From Gymnopilus junonius (taxonomy: Eukaryota > Basidiomycota > Agaricomycetes > Agaricales > Galerinaceae): 33,433 nt of DNA. The position numbers were made by a program, and so were the translations under genes. The stretch spans positions 1 through 33,433 of the forward strand of contig JADNYJ010000349.1 of assembly GCA_015501075.1 (NCBI GenBank), read 5' to 3'. Shown here piece by piece: positions 9,170-18,387 of the stretch. The stretch's first letter is position 1; each line of letters opens with the position of its first letter. A model generated the notes under the pieces. That model saw only the letters and a list, made by a program, of their open reading frames with translations. It ran no database searches and was not told where the DNA came from.

Positions 9170-10378
9170 TAGAAATTTTAGGTGCTTACGTCGACGGAAC
9201 TTAGCTATGTGTGTTTATTAGGTATCGCGAGCTGTAATAGAATTTGCATTCGATGAATCTCACGTTTACTAAAAAAAAATTGCTGAGCGCTGTTTCTTCA
9301 TCTAACCATTTGAGATTAGAGTGGACATCTAAACGTTTAAACGCTCCCACGGGGATATGAAATAGAAAGGAGCTCTTAATTACTTAGCACCTTTCTATGC
9401 GGTAACCTAATTCAGTTTTGAGTGCAAGCAGTTAGCCCTTCCAAGGCTTATACGGTTAGGGTGGATTTAGACTGCGAGGCAGTGAGTGAATGACGACATT
9501 TCCCTGTCATCGCCGGACCATTTGTAATCACATGTGGATGAAAAAAAAAATAAACCCTGTCAAACTACTCCTTTGGACTAAGTTTCAGTGAAGAGACAAG
9601 AATCTGAGTCCAGCGAATGCTTACAAAAAGTAGATAATAGTTCAAAACTGAACTAATAATCCTCAGTTTACTACCGGCTAAGCCAAAGAGTTGGAGGACT
9701 TCTTTGTTATAAACTTGTATTGGGTCCTTTGGATCCGACGCACTAGAAGGTTTATGGGCACAAGTCAGTGCTCACAAGGCCCAAGCATTATGCTGCGCAT
9801 TTCTGTGTGTTCTATTTTAGGATCAATGGCTTCGCTACCAAAGATAGAAGTTGTGCCCGTATAAGGCTGTCAGGGTCCTTCCCCATCGTCATCAACCCCA
9901 GATCCTCTTCGGCCGTTTTCCACCGCTACCCCACATTCTCGATACTGAACGCTCCTTACTATCATCTCCTTCGGGCGTCCTCCGAAGGGGAGACTCAGGA
10001 AATGCTATTCTGCATAGACTATCGTACCACAAGTAGGAAATCCAACTTCACCATTCATTGTCAAAGCCAGCATAGCAATGTCAGATGACATGTACAATTT
10101 ATTCTGCTCCGTCCGAGGATTCCCTATGAAGTGAGAAATAGTATCCACCTCGCTCACAACAATTGGAGGAAGAAGCCGAGCATGGAGTTGAAGCTCACGA
10201 GATCGTCCCCGATCGAGGATTTCGAAGCAAGCATGCTGCATGGCGTTGTCATTTTGTACTGTAACTTTGACGTTCCTCCTCGGCATGCCATGCAGTAGGC
10301 CTCTCCGGTAATATGATCATTCATTTCTTCCAGATGGGACCATGACATGAACCTTTGGGGTTACTCGGGAATGCATAT
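9170..10378. other. intergenic, no convincing gene
   Basis: About 1.2 kb. Poly-A runs occur near 9270 and 9540, and the first part must contain the 3' end of the hydrolase transcript. A minus-strand 93-codon frame (10005-10286) is listed separately with low confidence. Nothing else is recognisable. Confidence 0.4.
10005..10286 (-). CDS. small open reading frame of unknown status (93 codons)
   Basis: An ATG-to-stop frame on the minus strand with ordinary amino-acid composition and no motif I recognise. A second minus-strand frame (10348-10154) overlaps its 5' part and begins with another ATG, so a spliced two-exon gene or a gene fragment is possible. It is divergent from the membrane-protein gene that starts at 10379. 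It may be chance. Confidence 0.15.
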   Translation of the reverse strand: MPRRNVKVTVQNDNAMQHACFEILDRGRSRELQLHARLLPPIVVSEVDTISHFIGNPRTEQNKLYMSSDIAMLALTMNGEVGFPTCGTIVYAE

Positions 10379-11366
10379 ATGTTTAAATGCGTAAGCCTTC
10401 TCTGCTTCCTGTTCCCCTTCCTGCCTTTGAGCTCCGTTCAGGATATTAGGTCGCTGAACGATGATGACGCCCTCCGCCGCCCCGCTCAGGACTACGCGCC
10501 TTTTTACGCTTGGACTTGCATGGTGCTTCGCTGTAATTTCTGGCTCAATAGGTTGGCACGGTCAATTATATGTTGATTCAATTGAAATAATTCCTGCTTC
10601 ATCCAGGCCTGAATGCTCTGATCAAATCTAACCAACAGAAGAGCCATCTCAGAAAACTCGGCGCACCAGCAACAGTTGACATCGATACTCACGGTGAGCT
10701 GAACCTCTACGATTGTATTATCACCGACTACTGGGTTCCGAGCTCACCCCTCCCCATTTTACCTCCAGATATCTTCGACTCAGGTGTAGTCGCCACCGTC
10801 GCCTCTGCACTCATCGCCGTCCTCATCTCCATCTTCGTCCTCGGAGCCTACATCCCACGTACCAAATCCCTCTCGAACCAACCCCGAACTCTGCGTTGGC
10901 AAGCGCTCACGCTGTCACTGGTCTGGCTCATGCTCTTCGGGAGCATGATCCCATACATGGTCTTCTTCGTGAACCGTCAAGCGAGCGTCAAGGCTTTTAT
11001 TGGGACCACGCAGCTGCCCGATTCGCTGGTTCAAGGCGTTGAGAAAGCGTCAGGGCAGACGGGGGTGTATAAAGACATTCATTATTGTAAGTCGCCAGAC
11101 GCGAGTACTCGGTTTCTTCTAGACATTCTGATCAAACTAACCACTGTTATTCTTGATTCTTCCTTCTAGTGAAACTCTCCGCCATCCTCCCATGGTTCTG
11201 CCTTCTATTCACACTCGTCGCCATCGGAACGCTCTTCGTTGCGTCCTCACGAACTCCCAAGCATGCTCCGGATACAGCAGAGAACCCTACAGCCCAGCGT
11301 ACTTCAGTGGGCCAGTCGATGACTGAGAAAGAGGACATTTCGCATCATGACAAAGTAAGTGTATAA
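10379..11366 (+). CDS. membrane protein of unknown function with signal peptide (276 aa, 3 exons)
   Basis: Proposed exons: 10379-10532, 10607-11086, 11170-11366; introns of 74 and 83 nt, GT-AG, phases consistent. Residues 1-20 form a strongly hydrophobic signal peptide (C-V-S-L-L-C-F-L-F-P-F-L). A polar lumenal or extracellular domain of about 90 residues follows, then membrane segments at about 112-133 (V-A-T-V-A-S-A-L-I-A-V-L-I-S), 151-173 and 214-237. The C-terminus is short, polar and probably cytoplasmic. A GTAAGT just before the last stop (11355) could be a further donor; if so, the C-terminus changes by only a few residues. I do not recognise the family. The clean splicing and the ordered signal/membrane layout argue that the gene is real. 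Confidence 0.6.
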
Positions 11367-12277
11367 TAAGCAGCCGATGGCCCGTTTCGTAGTTATGATA
11401 GGGTTCAATATGCACTCTTCTTTTTCCTATTAACGTTCCATTTATTAAGTAAGGGTTCAGCTAGGATTCAATGTTTGTTTTTTTTACCACCACCTTTTTT
11501 TTTGCTTGTGTAGCATTCATACGTACTGGCAGATAAATGCTATCATTTTCGCTTTCCTTTTGGTATCCGACCATGCGTAAAATATGCTATTTTTCGTGCC
11601 ATTCATGTAATTGGCATGTATGTAATACTGACAGCGCGTTGCTCGTGATTTTAGTAGCGGTCCTTACAGTAAAAATGCTTGAACGGAGCCCCGAATGAAA
11701 AGCACATGGACGAGCCCCCCACGATCTCCAGACTCCGTCCAGTGTAGGCGTACTCGGTTTCCAGCAGTTACATACACCATGTCAATCACACGGCAATAAT
11801 TCAAATCAGATTCCATCCGTCTGCTGCATGGTATAATACTCTAGGTACTTAGGGTAGAAAGAATATTCGGAAGCGGGCGAGCGAGCGAGCGACTTCCCCG
11901 CTGTCCGACGTCAAGGATTTAGTACTTAGTAAGTGAAGTATTAATCGATCATTACAGTAACTGTCAGCCCCAGGTTTTTTTTAACACGGGTTAAGTTACG
12001 TACGAGTATAAGTACATCGTGTGCACCCATTTTAAAAATATTCGAACACACGACCACAAAATGTCAAAATATCAGCTTCATGATTAATCCACAAGGCGAG
12101 ACTCGGAGGGGTGTTCGTGGGGGTGCGATATATTTATGTACCCTAGTAATTTCGAATTCGTAGCGTGTATCATTATTTCCTTATCATTTAATTGCATCCG
12201 TTAAATAAAAAAAAGGCAGCCTGATCATAACCTAATGACAATTCCATCATCGGCCTACATGTATGCGTTGCTTTGGC

Positions 12278-12323
12278 CCTTGAAAGTTGAGAGAGGAAAT
12301 TGGTGTTCATTCAACTTTCAAGG
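12278..12323. repeat. perfect 13-bp inverted repeat
   Basis: CCTTGAAAGTTGA at 12278-12290 is exactly complementary to TCAACTTTCAAGG at 12311-12323, with a 20-nt spacer. It could fold as a hairpin. I see no target duplication that would mark it as a transposon. Confidence 0.7.
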
Positions 12324-12371
12324 TAAGTACATACCTATCATCAAAAAAAAAAAGAAAAAAAAATCGGATAT

Positions 12372-12394
12372 GGATCAATGCGCCACATTGATCC
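12372..12394. repeat. perfect 9-bp inverted repeat
   Basis: GGATCAATG at 12372-12380 pairs exactly with CATTGATCC at 12386-12394 across a 5-nt loop. It lies about 50 bases after the previous hairpin, in the same gene-free stretch. Confidence 0.6.
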
Positions 12395-12670
12395 CTTGAA
12401 ACGAAGGCCTGACTCTTTGTATGGTTCCCTCGACACTGTTATAGTTTACTTACTTGCTATACAATATAGGCCTGTTCAACGATCGGGCGGAAGTAAAGGG
12501 AAGGGCTAAGGTAGACGCAAAGAAAAAAATGAATGTAGCTCAGTCGAAGCAGGCGCAAAGTATGCCCAACTTGAAATAGCTATGTAGCTACTCAGGAAGA
12601 GTAAGGCGGCGTTATACTTGAAATTGTCAATCGGTTCCAGTTGTGTATTATACATTATGCGCTATGCGTT

Positions 12671-12745
12671 ATGAAATTTGAGATTCGTGATTTAAGATTT
12701 GAGATGTAAGATTTGAAATTTGGAATTTGAGATTTAAAATTCGAG
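12671..12745. repeat. degenerate AT-rich tandem repeat
   Basis: About seven diverged copies of a roughly 10-base unit resembling ATTTGAGATT (ATTTGAGATTC, ATTTAAGATTTG, ATTTGAAATTTG and so on). Confidence 0.5.
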
Positions 12746-12882
12746 AAACGGCAAGTAAATGTAAGTAAGTAAACCAAGAACGCGCGAGAGAGCTCGGAGT
12801 GAGGGGAGTGAGTACATTATCATGTCATGTTATTAACGTCATTTGTCAATCCTTGTTCCAACTTCCTCTTCCTCTCCTTCTC

Positions 12883-12928
12883 CTCCCTTTCCTTCTTCCC
12901 CTCCCTTTCCTTCTTCCCCTCCCTTTCC
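12883..12928. repeat. 18-bp pyrimidine tandem repeat
   Basis: Two and a half exact copies of CTCCCTTTCCTTCTTCCC inside a longer pyrimidine-only tract. It lies just downstream of the PEX19 stop codon, so it is polypurine in the PEX19 sense strand and probably part of its 3' untranslated region. Confidence 0.7.
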
Positions 12929-13022
12929 TCTTCCCTCTTTCTCCTTTTCCTCCTTTAACATACTCACATCCCAAACCACCACCACCCCCAGTACCCAGTA
13001 CCCAGCGCCCAGCATCAATCGA

Positions 13023-14776
13023 TCAAGCCACGACGCAATTCTCATCCCCAGCACCAGGAACACCGAATAACGGATTCGTACCGTCCAAGCCGGGTGGGAG
13101 GGGACCCATGAGTTCCTGTGGGGGTGTGCCGAACGTTTGCATCTGCAAAGGAAGAAGTTAGAAGGAGGAAGGAGGGAAGAAATGGTCAGTTAGCAGCACG
13201 ATTTTAACGTTAAAGATATAAAGAGGCAAAAGAAAAATAGAGAAAAATAAAGAAAAGAAAGAAGGAAGGAAGGAAGGAAAGAAAGAAGGAAGGAAGGAAA
13301 GAAAGAAAGAAAGAAAGAAACAGATAACAAAAAAATCAAACTCCAAAAATCAAAATTAAAAATGACGCCAACCACCCACCTCACTCATCAAATCCACCAC
13401 CTTCTTATTCATATCCGCATCCGCATCCGAGTACTTTTCATTCTCGAATACAGCCAGGATCTTGCGCACGCACGTCAGCTGGCTGTCGTATCGCGTGCGG
13501 TCTTCCGGTGTGAGTGGGCTGGGCGGGTTCGCGAGGTATGGGGGGAACTAGAGGGGAGAGGAAGGGAGGAGGGGGTGGAAGAGGGAGGAGGGGGAAGAGG
13601 GGGGAGGAGAGGGTTAGAGAATATGTTAGTGGTTGTGAATAAGGATACTACTATAACGCACATTATCACTCAACTCCTTCAAAGGCTCGTACAACACCTC
13701 CTTGCTCATCAATTGGCCCATCAGACCCTCCAGCATCCCCGCGAGCTGCTCTTCGCCGCTGCCTTCGCCTAATCCCTCCTTGTCCTCACCTTCGCCTAAT
13801 CCGAGGTCGCCTAGGGTTTTGAGGAGCTCTTGGAGTGTGTCGGCGTCTCCTGGGAAGCCGTCGGCGGAGGTGGGCGCGCCCTAGGATGGGATTTAGGTTT
13901 TAGTGTCGGAGAAAAGAAAAGGGTAGAATAGAGGGGCTAGGTTGGGTTGGGAGTAAACAAACCTGGAATTTGGACTCGCTTTCTTTGAGTTTGTTCGTTG
14001 CTTGTTTGATCCTATCCTGGAATGAAGTACCACCACCTGCAGCTGCTGTCTGATTTGGAGCTGATGATGACGATGGCTGTTGGAGCTCAACAGGCCGCCC
14101 GTCTTCACCCAACCCCATATTCGCATTCATACCCTCGACGAGCATAGCTTCCCAAGCAGCTTTAAACGCCCGCGCGCGTTCCTTCTCCTCATCCCCATCC
14201 CCGGCTCCTTCACCCCCTTGCGTCCCTCCAGAAACAGACGCAGGCGCATCACCCGCGATCTCCCTAACGAGGTTCTCCATCTCCCTCGCCAGCTCCTTCG
14301 CAAAGTCGTCCGAGGACAGCACACCCTCCTCCCCCTCGTCTTCTTCCGCTGTCGAGTCTAGTTTGGGATTTTTTTTGGTCGGGCCGGGTATCGAGGCCGG
14401 AGGCGCGTCGACGCGGGTGTTGGTCCGCGGTCGGCCGCTCGACCCTGCTGCTGCTGCTGCTCCGCCAGCTGGGAATGAGGCGGGGGAAAAGGAGGTAGGG
14501 AAGGAGGAGGAGGGCAGGGCTGATGCCGTTGCTGTTGGAGGTGGGGGGGGAGGTGGTGATCTAGGTTGGATGGGGATGGAAATCGGTTGCGTTGCTGCTG
14601 CTGCTGCTCCAGCGCCGAATTCTGAGAGCACATCTGTAAGAAAGGAAAGGTGTCATGTTTGGATTAGGAACGATGATGACAAAAGGGACGGGCTGACCAT
14701 CGAGATCGTCCAGATCCTCTTCGCTATCCACGATGGGCTTGTCGAGCGTCGGTTTTTTCGCGACTGGTGTCGACAT
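13023..14776 (-). CDS. PEX19: peroxisomal biogenesis factor 19 (418 aa, 5 exons)
   Basis: Exons in coding order: 14776-14698, 14633-13963, 13880-13662, 13547-13380, 13142-13023; GT-AG introns of 64, 82, 114 and 237 nt, all phases matching. PEX19 is the cytosolic chaperone and import receptor for peroxisomal membrane proteins and docks on PEX3. An acidic N-terminus with D-L-D-D-L-D-D-V-L-S-E-F (about 20-31) fits the PEX3-binding helix. S-D-D-F-A-K-E-L-A-R-E-M-E-N-L (about 134-148) is a conserved helix. The C-terminal cargo-binding domain shows G-M-L-E-G-L-M-G-Q-L-M-S-K, then L-Y-E-P-L-K-E-L and P-P-Q-E-L-M-G-P-L-P-P-G. The protein ends C-V-V-A, a CaaX box for farnesylation, which fixes the last exon. 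Between the acidic N-terminus and the first conserved helix lies a long Ala/Pro/Ser-rich insert with GCA repeats. The family is usually about 300-370 residues, so this one is somewhat long. Confidence 0.93.
13249..13320. repeat. 72-nt pure purine (GAAA/GGAA) microsatellite in the last PEX19 intron
   Basis: An uninterrupted G/A tract of GAAA and GGAA units lies inside the 237-nt last intron of PEX19. In the PEX19 sense strand it is a long pyrimidine tract upstream of the TTTGCAG acceptor, and its expansion explains why this intron is much longer than the others. Confidence 0.85.
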
Positions 14777-15383
14777 TGTGCAGGTATCCCCAAATCAAGT
14801 CTGTGCTTTGCTTGAAGACGGCGGTAATGATGGTCACGACGATCCTTTGTCGGAAAACAAAGGCCCCTAATTGATCCCCGGTCGGCAACGTAGCCGGTCC
14901 TCCGGCGCTGATGCTCATGCAAGTCTCACAAGTGCTGGGTCTTCATTCAGGTTTCCTACCTTCCTAAGGACTCTAATTCTAACGCTAATACTAAACGTTA
15001 AACCATTACACCCATAAATGTCAACACTAACCCTCGAACCAAACCTGCCACTGTATGGGGCGCAACCGAGCTCGCAGCATATAACATCACTCTCGAATGC
15101 GCACGCCGCATAGGGCCCCGTCGCGTTCCGCCCCGTGTCCACTGTGTAAACTGGTGCATGAACTTGTGCAAGATGCTTGCGTGAGCACATGCATCGGTCA
15201 AAGGAAATTGCCAACAACACTCGACGGTACATGGGTGCTTGCGCAGCCTACTGCTGCACTCTCGTAATTAACGTGAAGAAGATCCTACTTGTTTGTCTTA
15301 GGTAGTATACAGTTGATTGATTACCCTTCCTGGCGACTTCACGTCTCCTGCAATGTGTACTGCCACGCACTAGCGATGCCCAT
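14777..15383. other. intergenic, PEX19 promoter and P450 3' flank
   Basis: About 600 bases between two genes on the same (minus) strand. It should hold the PEX19 promoter and the P450 3' end. Short frames on the minus strand (14915-15232) have no recognisable content, and I see no clear TATA box for PEX19. Confidence 0.4.
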
Positions 15384-17536
15384 TCAGGAGTGAATTGACA
15401 TCGCCTCCTCAATTAGTCGTCTTGCTTCAGGGGACCTAGGGGTGATGGAACATTCGAAAGGCATTGGATGACTACGATTCAGAGTAATTAATCAAAGGAG
15501 AAAAGAATATTGGTAGAGTTTTAGACGCACCTTGCCAGGCCACCGGTAGTCATATATTCTCCCTGGAGGTGAATAATATTGCCGTCTTGATCTTTTTTTT
15601 TTGTGATATTGAACATGGAAAGAACACTAGCTATGCATAACCATATCTGTAACCAATCCCATGGCCCGTAAGTATCCTTTCAGTCGAAGAGAAGGTATTA
15701 GTTACAGTTCCTGAAGCCATGTATCGGCCAGGGCATATCCTGCAGACCACACATCATTCTGGAAAAGTATCTAGAAATATGATAAATAAACCTCACCTTC
15801 TACCAAATCCAAATGAGGGGAGCTCATCATCGTTCAACTCGCCGTTATCGTCAAAAAATCTGTCTGGATTAAAAAAGTCAGGCTGGTCATATTTTGTTTC
15901 ATCTCGGGTCATTGCCCTATCAACGGTATTCAGCCTGACATTTGATAATAAAATCGAAAATGCTACCAGATGTTTGCAAAAATGGTTGCGCCTGGATATA
16001 CGGTGATAATGTCAATTACCCATCCGAGAAGAGGTAATGTTACCTTTTGGTATTAGAAACCCTTTGAACATAATATCCTCAGTTGCAGAGTGAGGCACGG
16101 ACAACGGAAGCACAGGTCTCCACCTAAAAATCTCGCGGGTAATGGCCTCGAGATAAGGTAAAGACGGACGATCGTCAAAGTCAGGCAAGCGGTCCGGGCC
16201 GATGACTGCATCCAACATTTCCTGGGCTCTTTTCTGTATCTCCGGGAATGAGGCCATCGCGAGAAAAAATGTGCCCAAGGCAGAAGAGGTCTGAGATATC
16301 ACGGGTCAACAGTAAAGATCAGGAAAATGGCATCAAGGATTCATCTCACAGGGTCAATCCCAGCTGAAGAAAGTAAGCAAAGGTTTATATAATATCATTC
16401 CATTCTCACCTGAGTAACTAGATGCAGCAACACGTTTGATTACTTCATGTTCAGCATGGGATGGGTAATTTTCCAAGAGGTCTGCAACCACGCAAGGAGC
16501 GGATGTCCCTGCCGCCTAACAAAATACGATGAGGAAGAGTTCAAACTAATATCTGAGACGAACCAACCATGTTCTCCATAGCAAATCTAAATGGCAACTC
16601 CTGTAATTTGTCGAGTATAAATTTGACTTTATGAGCAGACTGCTTAAACTTCGCCCCAGGAAACCACACAGGAACAAAGCGGAGAAGAGGTACCCAATTC
16701 ACGAGGGCTTCTTCTGGAGAACCCAACTTGCGGACCTGCTCCTCAAGCTCTCCTGCGAGGCGAACAAACTTGTCGTTAGATGCAGAGAATTCATACCCAT
16801 ATATAGCAGACATAATGATAGAGGTTGAAAGACTAGAAAAGAGATGGTATTTGCAATTGACTAGAAGGGACAAATTAAAATTTACTTACAATCGATAAAG
16901 ATTCATAAATTGGTCTGGCGCCCTAAGGAGGCCAAATAGTAGGTCACCTATTTTCCTCTTTTGAACAAATCTGTAGGCGGTTACTGCATCTGGCCTAAGC
17001 CCGTGTTGCAAGAGGCGCCGATGACTTCGCCAGGAATCACTGTAAGCCATCAAAGTCACATTGAAATCCCATCCCATGCTGAGATTCATGAGCTTTCATG
17101 TGGAGTATTCAGTTCCAGATAATCAACTTACAGTTTGAACATGGGGACATATGGACGACCTGAAGATATATACGACCTTTTCTCCAAAAGTTCAAGTGCA
17201 TCTTCAAGCGAATTCAAAACAATTACATGTTGGCTGTAGGTCCTATAATGGATAAGGTTGCCTGAAAACCTCTTAGAGACAGAAATCACGCAGCAAAGAG
17301 TAAAAGTTCCTGCCATATAATTTGCCCCACTCAACGTAAGTTAGCCATGGCTTTATCGAGGGTACTTGACTGCGGTTCCCAGAAATAAGGCTGCTAATTG
17401 GGGGACCCGGTGGATAAGGAGCCCGACGAAGCAATAATCTTGCCAAAGCCCAGCATAAGGCCACGATTACAGTAAGCACTGTCACTGTCATTGCAGGAAA
17501 GGAACTTGTTAGTCGACCTTGATCAGCGAAAAGCAT
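15384..17536 (-). CDS. cytochrome P450 monooxygenase, class E (518 aa, 12 exons)
   Basis: Exons in coding order: 17536-17314, 17261-17132, 17078-16890, 16832-16568, 16515-16410, 16363-16350, 16290-16044, 15991-15967, 15916-15797, 15739-15706, 15646-15531, 15471-15384. They sum to 1557 nt with all phases matching. An N-terminal membrane anchor is followed by the hinge Y-P-P-G-P-P. The I-helix oxygen motif A-G-I-D-P-T is at about 305-310, E-I-F-R (ExxR) at 362-365, a P-D-R-F-F segment follows, and the haem loop F-G-F-G-R-R-I-C-P-G puts the thiolate Cys at about 442. The last exon gives the usual P-R-S-P-E-A-R-R-L-I tail. It is an ER-anchored, NADPH-reductase-dependent oxygenase; the substrate is unknown. 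Oddities: the first intron begins GC, one exon is only 14 nt, and Pro replaces the first Thr of the oxygen motif. Its TATA box lies just inside the flank of a hAT-like insertion. Confidence 0.9.
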
Positions 17537-17577
17537 GGTTCTTTGGGTAGATGAAAAAGATTCCAGAGCCGGAAAAG

Positions 17578-17584
17578 TTTTATA
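17578..17584 (-). promoter_or_regulatory. TATA box of the P450 gene
   Basis: TATAAAA on the minus strand, 41 bases upstream of the ATG at 17536. Fourteen bases further upstream the hAT-like element begins (17598). Confidence 0.5.
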
Positions 17585-17589
17585 GCACT

Positions 17590-17597
17590 ATATCATC
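17590..17597 (+). repeat. target site duplication, left copy
   Basis: ATATCATC, identical to 18380-18387 on the other side of the hAT-like element. Confidence 0.85.
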
Positions 17598-18379
17598 CAA
17601 GGGGTATGCCGGAAATTGCCAAGTGACATGACCTTGGGGGGGAGGGTGGGGGCCGGGAGGCCTTAACTGAATTTTTTTCTTTCAAATATATAATGATTTT
17701 TACTTGATTTAAAGCATTGTAAAGCATGTACTAGTGTAGAGACACTATCAGAACAGTTTCTAAGCCTTCATTGATGTGAGCGGACCACATTCTGAGCACC
17801 TGGACCATTGAATGATATTTTTGTCACATGAATGATCACACTTTCAGGGTATAAAGCCGTGATCAACGAAGAAATTTCCTTATGAAGACCATCTGAACAT
17901 GGTCCCTTCTGCCTAGCGATTTGATTCGAAGTCCAGTACTCATCACTTTAGAAAATGAGAACAAATAAACAGGTATGTTTAATATTTATCAATGCTGAAA
18001 TATATTTTTAATGTGTTTGAAGCACCAGAGAACAGTGATCAACAATGATTGGCCTTCCCAGGAGGTGAGAGTCCTGTTGATGAATTGGAACTACTTCATT
18101 GTGATCACACAGGATGCTATTTAACATTCAAATTTGACTACTTAAATTTGACTTACATATATTCTGATGATTTTCACAACTTCAGTATCATTTATCTTGG
18201 TAAGGATGCATTAATAGGGCAGATAAACCCAATTTTGTGATAATAAGTCCTGAAAAAACCCAAAATTCAATCATATTTGACAAAAATTCAGTGGTCAGGG
18301 GAGGAGGGGGGGTGGTCTGAGAGCCCTTAAGTGAAAAAAAGAAGGTCATGTCACAGGAATTTTTTTTGCATACCCCTTG
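17598..18379. mobile_element. hAT-like non-autonomous element (782 bp) with 8-bp target duplication
   Basis: The element begins CAAGGGGTATGC and ends GCATACCCCTTG, a perfect 12-bp terminal inverted repeat. It is flanked on both sides by ATATCATC (17590-17597 and 18380-18387), a perfect 8-bp direct duplication. Both the 8-bp duplication and the CA-G-rich end match the hAT superfamily. A second inverted pair, GTGACATGACCTT at 17623-17635 and its complement at 18342-18354, lies just inside each end. The interior is AT-rich and encodes no transposase, so it would need an enzyme supplied in trans. It is inserted 61 bases upstream of the P450 start codon. Confidence 0.88.
17636..17657 (+). other. 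G-quadruplex-forming motif inside the hAT-like element
   Basis: Four runs of at least three G separated by one or two bases (G7-A-G3-T-G5-CC-G3). This satisfies the usual quadruplex pattern. A second G-rich stretch lies near the other end (18298-18315) but does not meet the four-run rule. Confidence 0.5.
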
Positions 18380-18387
18380 ATATCATC
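18380..18387 (+). repeat. target site duplication, right copy
   Basis: ATATCATC, identical to 17590-17597. Confidence 0.85.

Larger units (their letters stand above)
11367..13022. other. gene-free, low-complexity and hairpin-rich region
   Basis: About 1.65 kb without a supportable gene. It is AT-rich, with poly-T and poly-A runs (near 11480-11500, 12205, 12340-12362) and a short GAGC repeat at 11877-11891. It holds two perfect inverted repeats (12278-12323, 12372-12394), a degenerate ATTTGAGAT-type tandem (12671-12745) and a pyrimidine-rich 18-bp repeat (12883-12928). It separates two convergent genes, so it contains their 3' ends. Confidence 0.5.

Noticed and set aside
11870..11895. GAGC tetranucleotide run as a repeat array
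   Set aside because: Only about three to four units. Too short to be worth a separate feature.
14363..14815. 150-codon plus-strand frame
   Set aside because: It is antisense to the GC-rich Ala/Pro part of PEX19, where stop codons are rare.
15719..16006. 95-codon plus-strand frame
   Set aside because: It is antisense to the haem-loop exons of the P450, which are fully accounted for on the minus strand.
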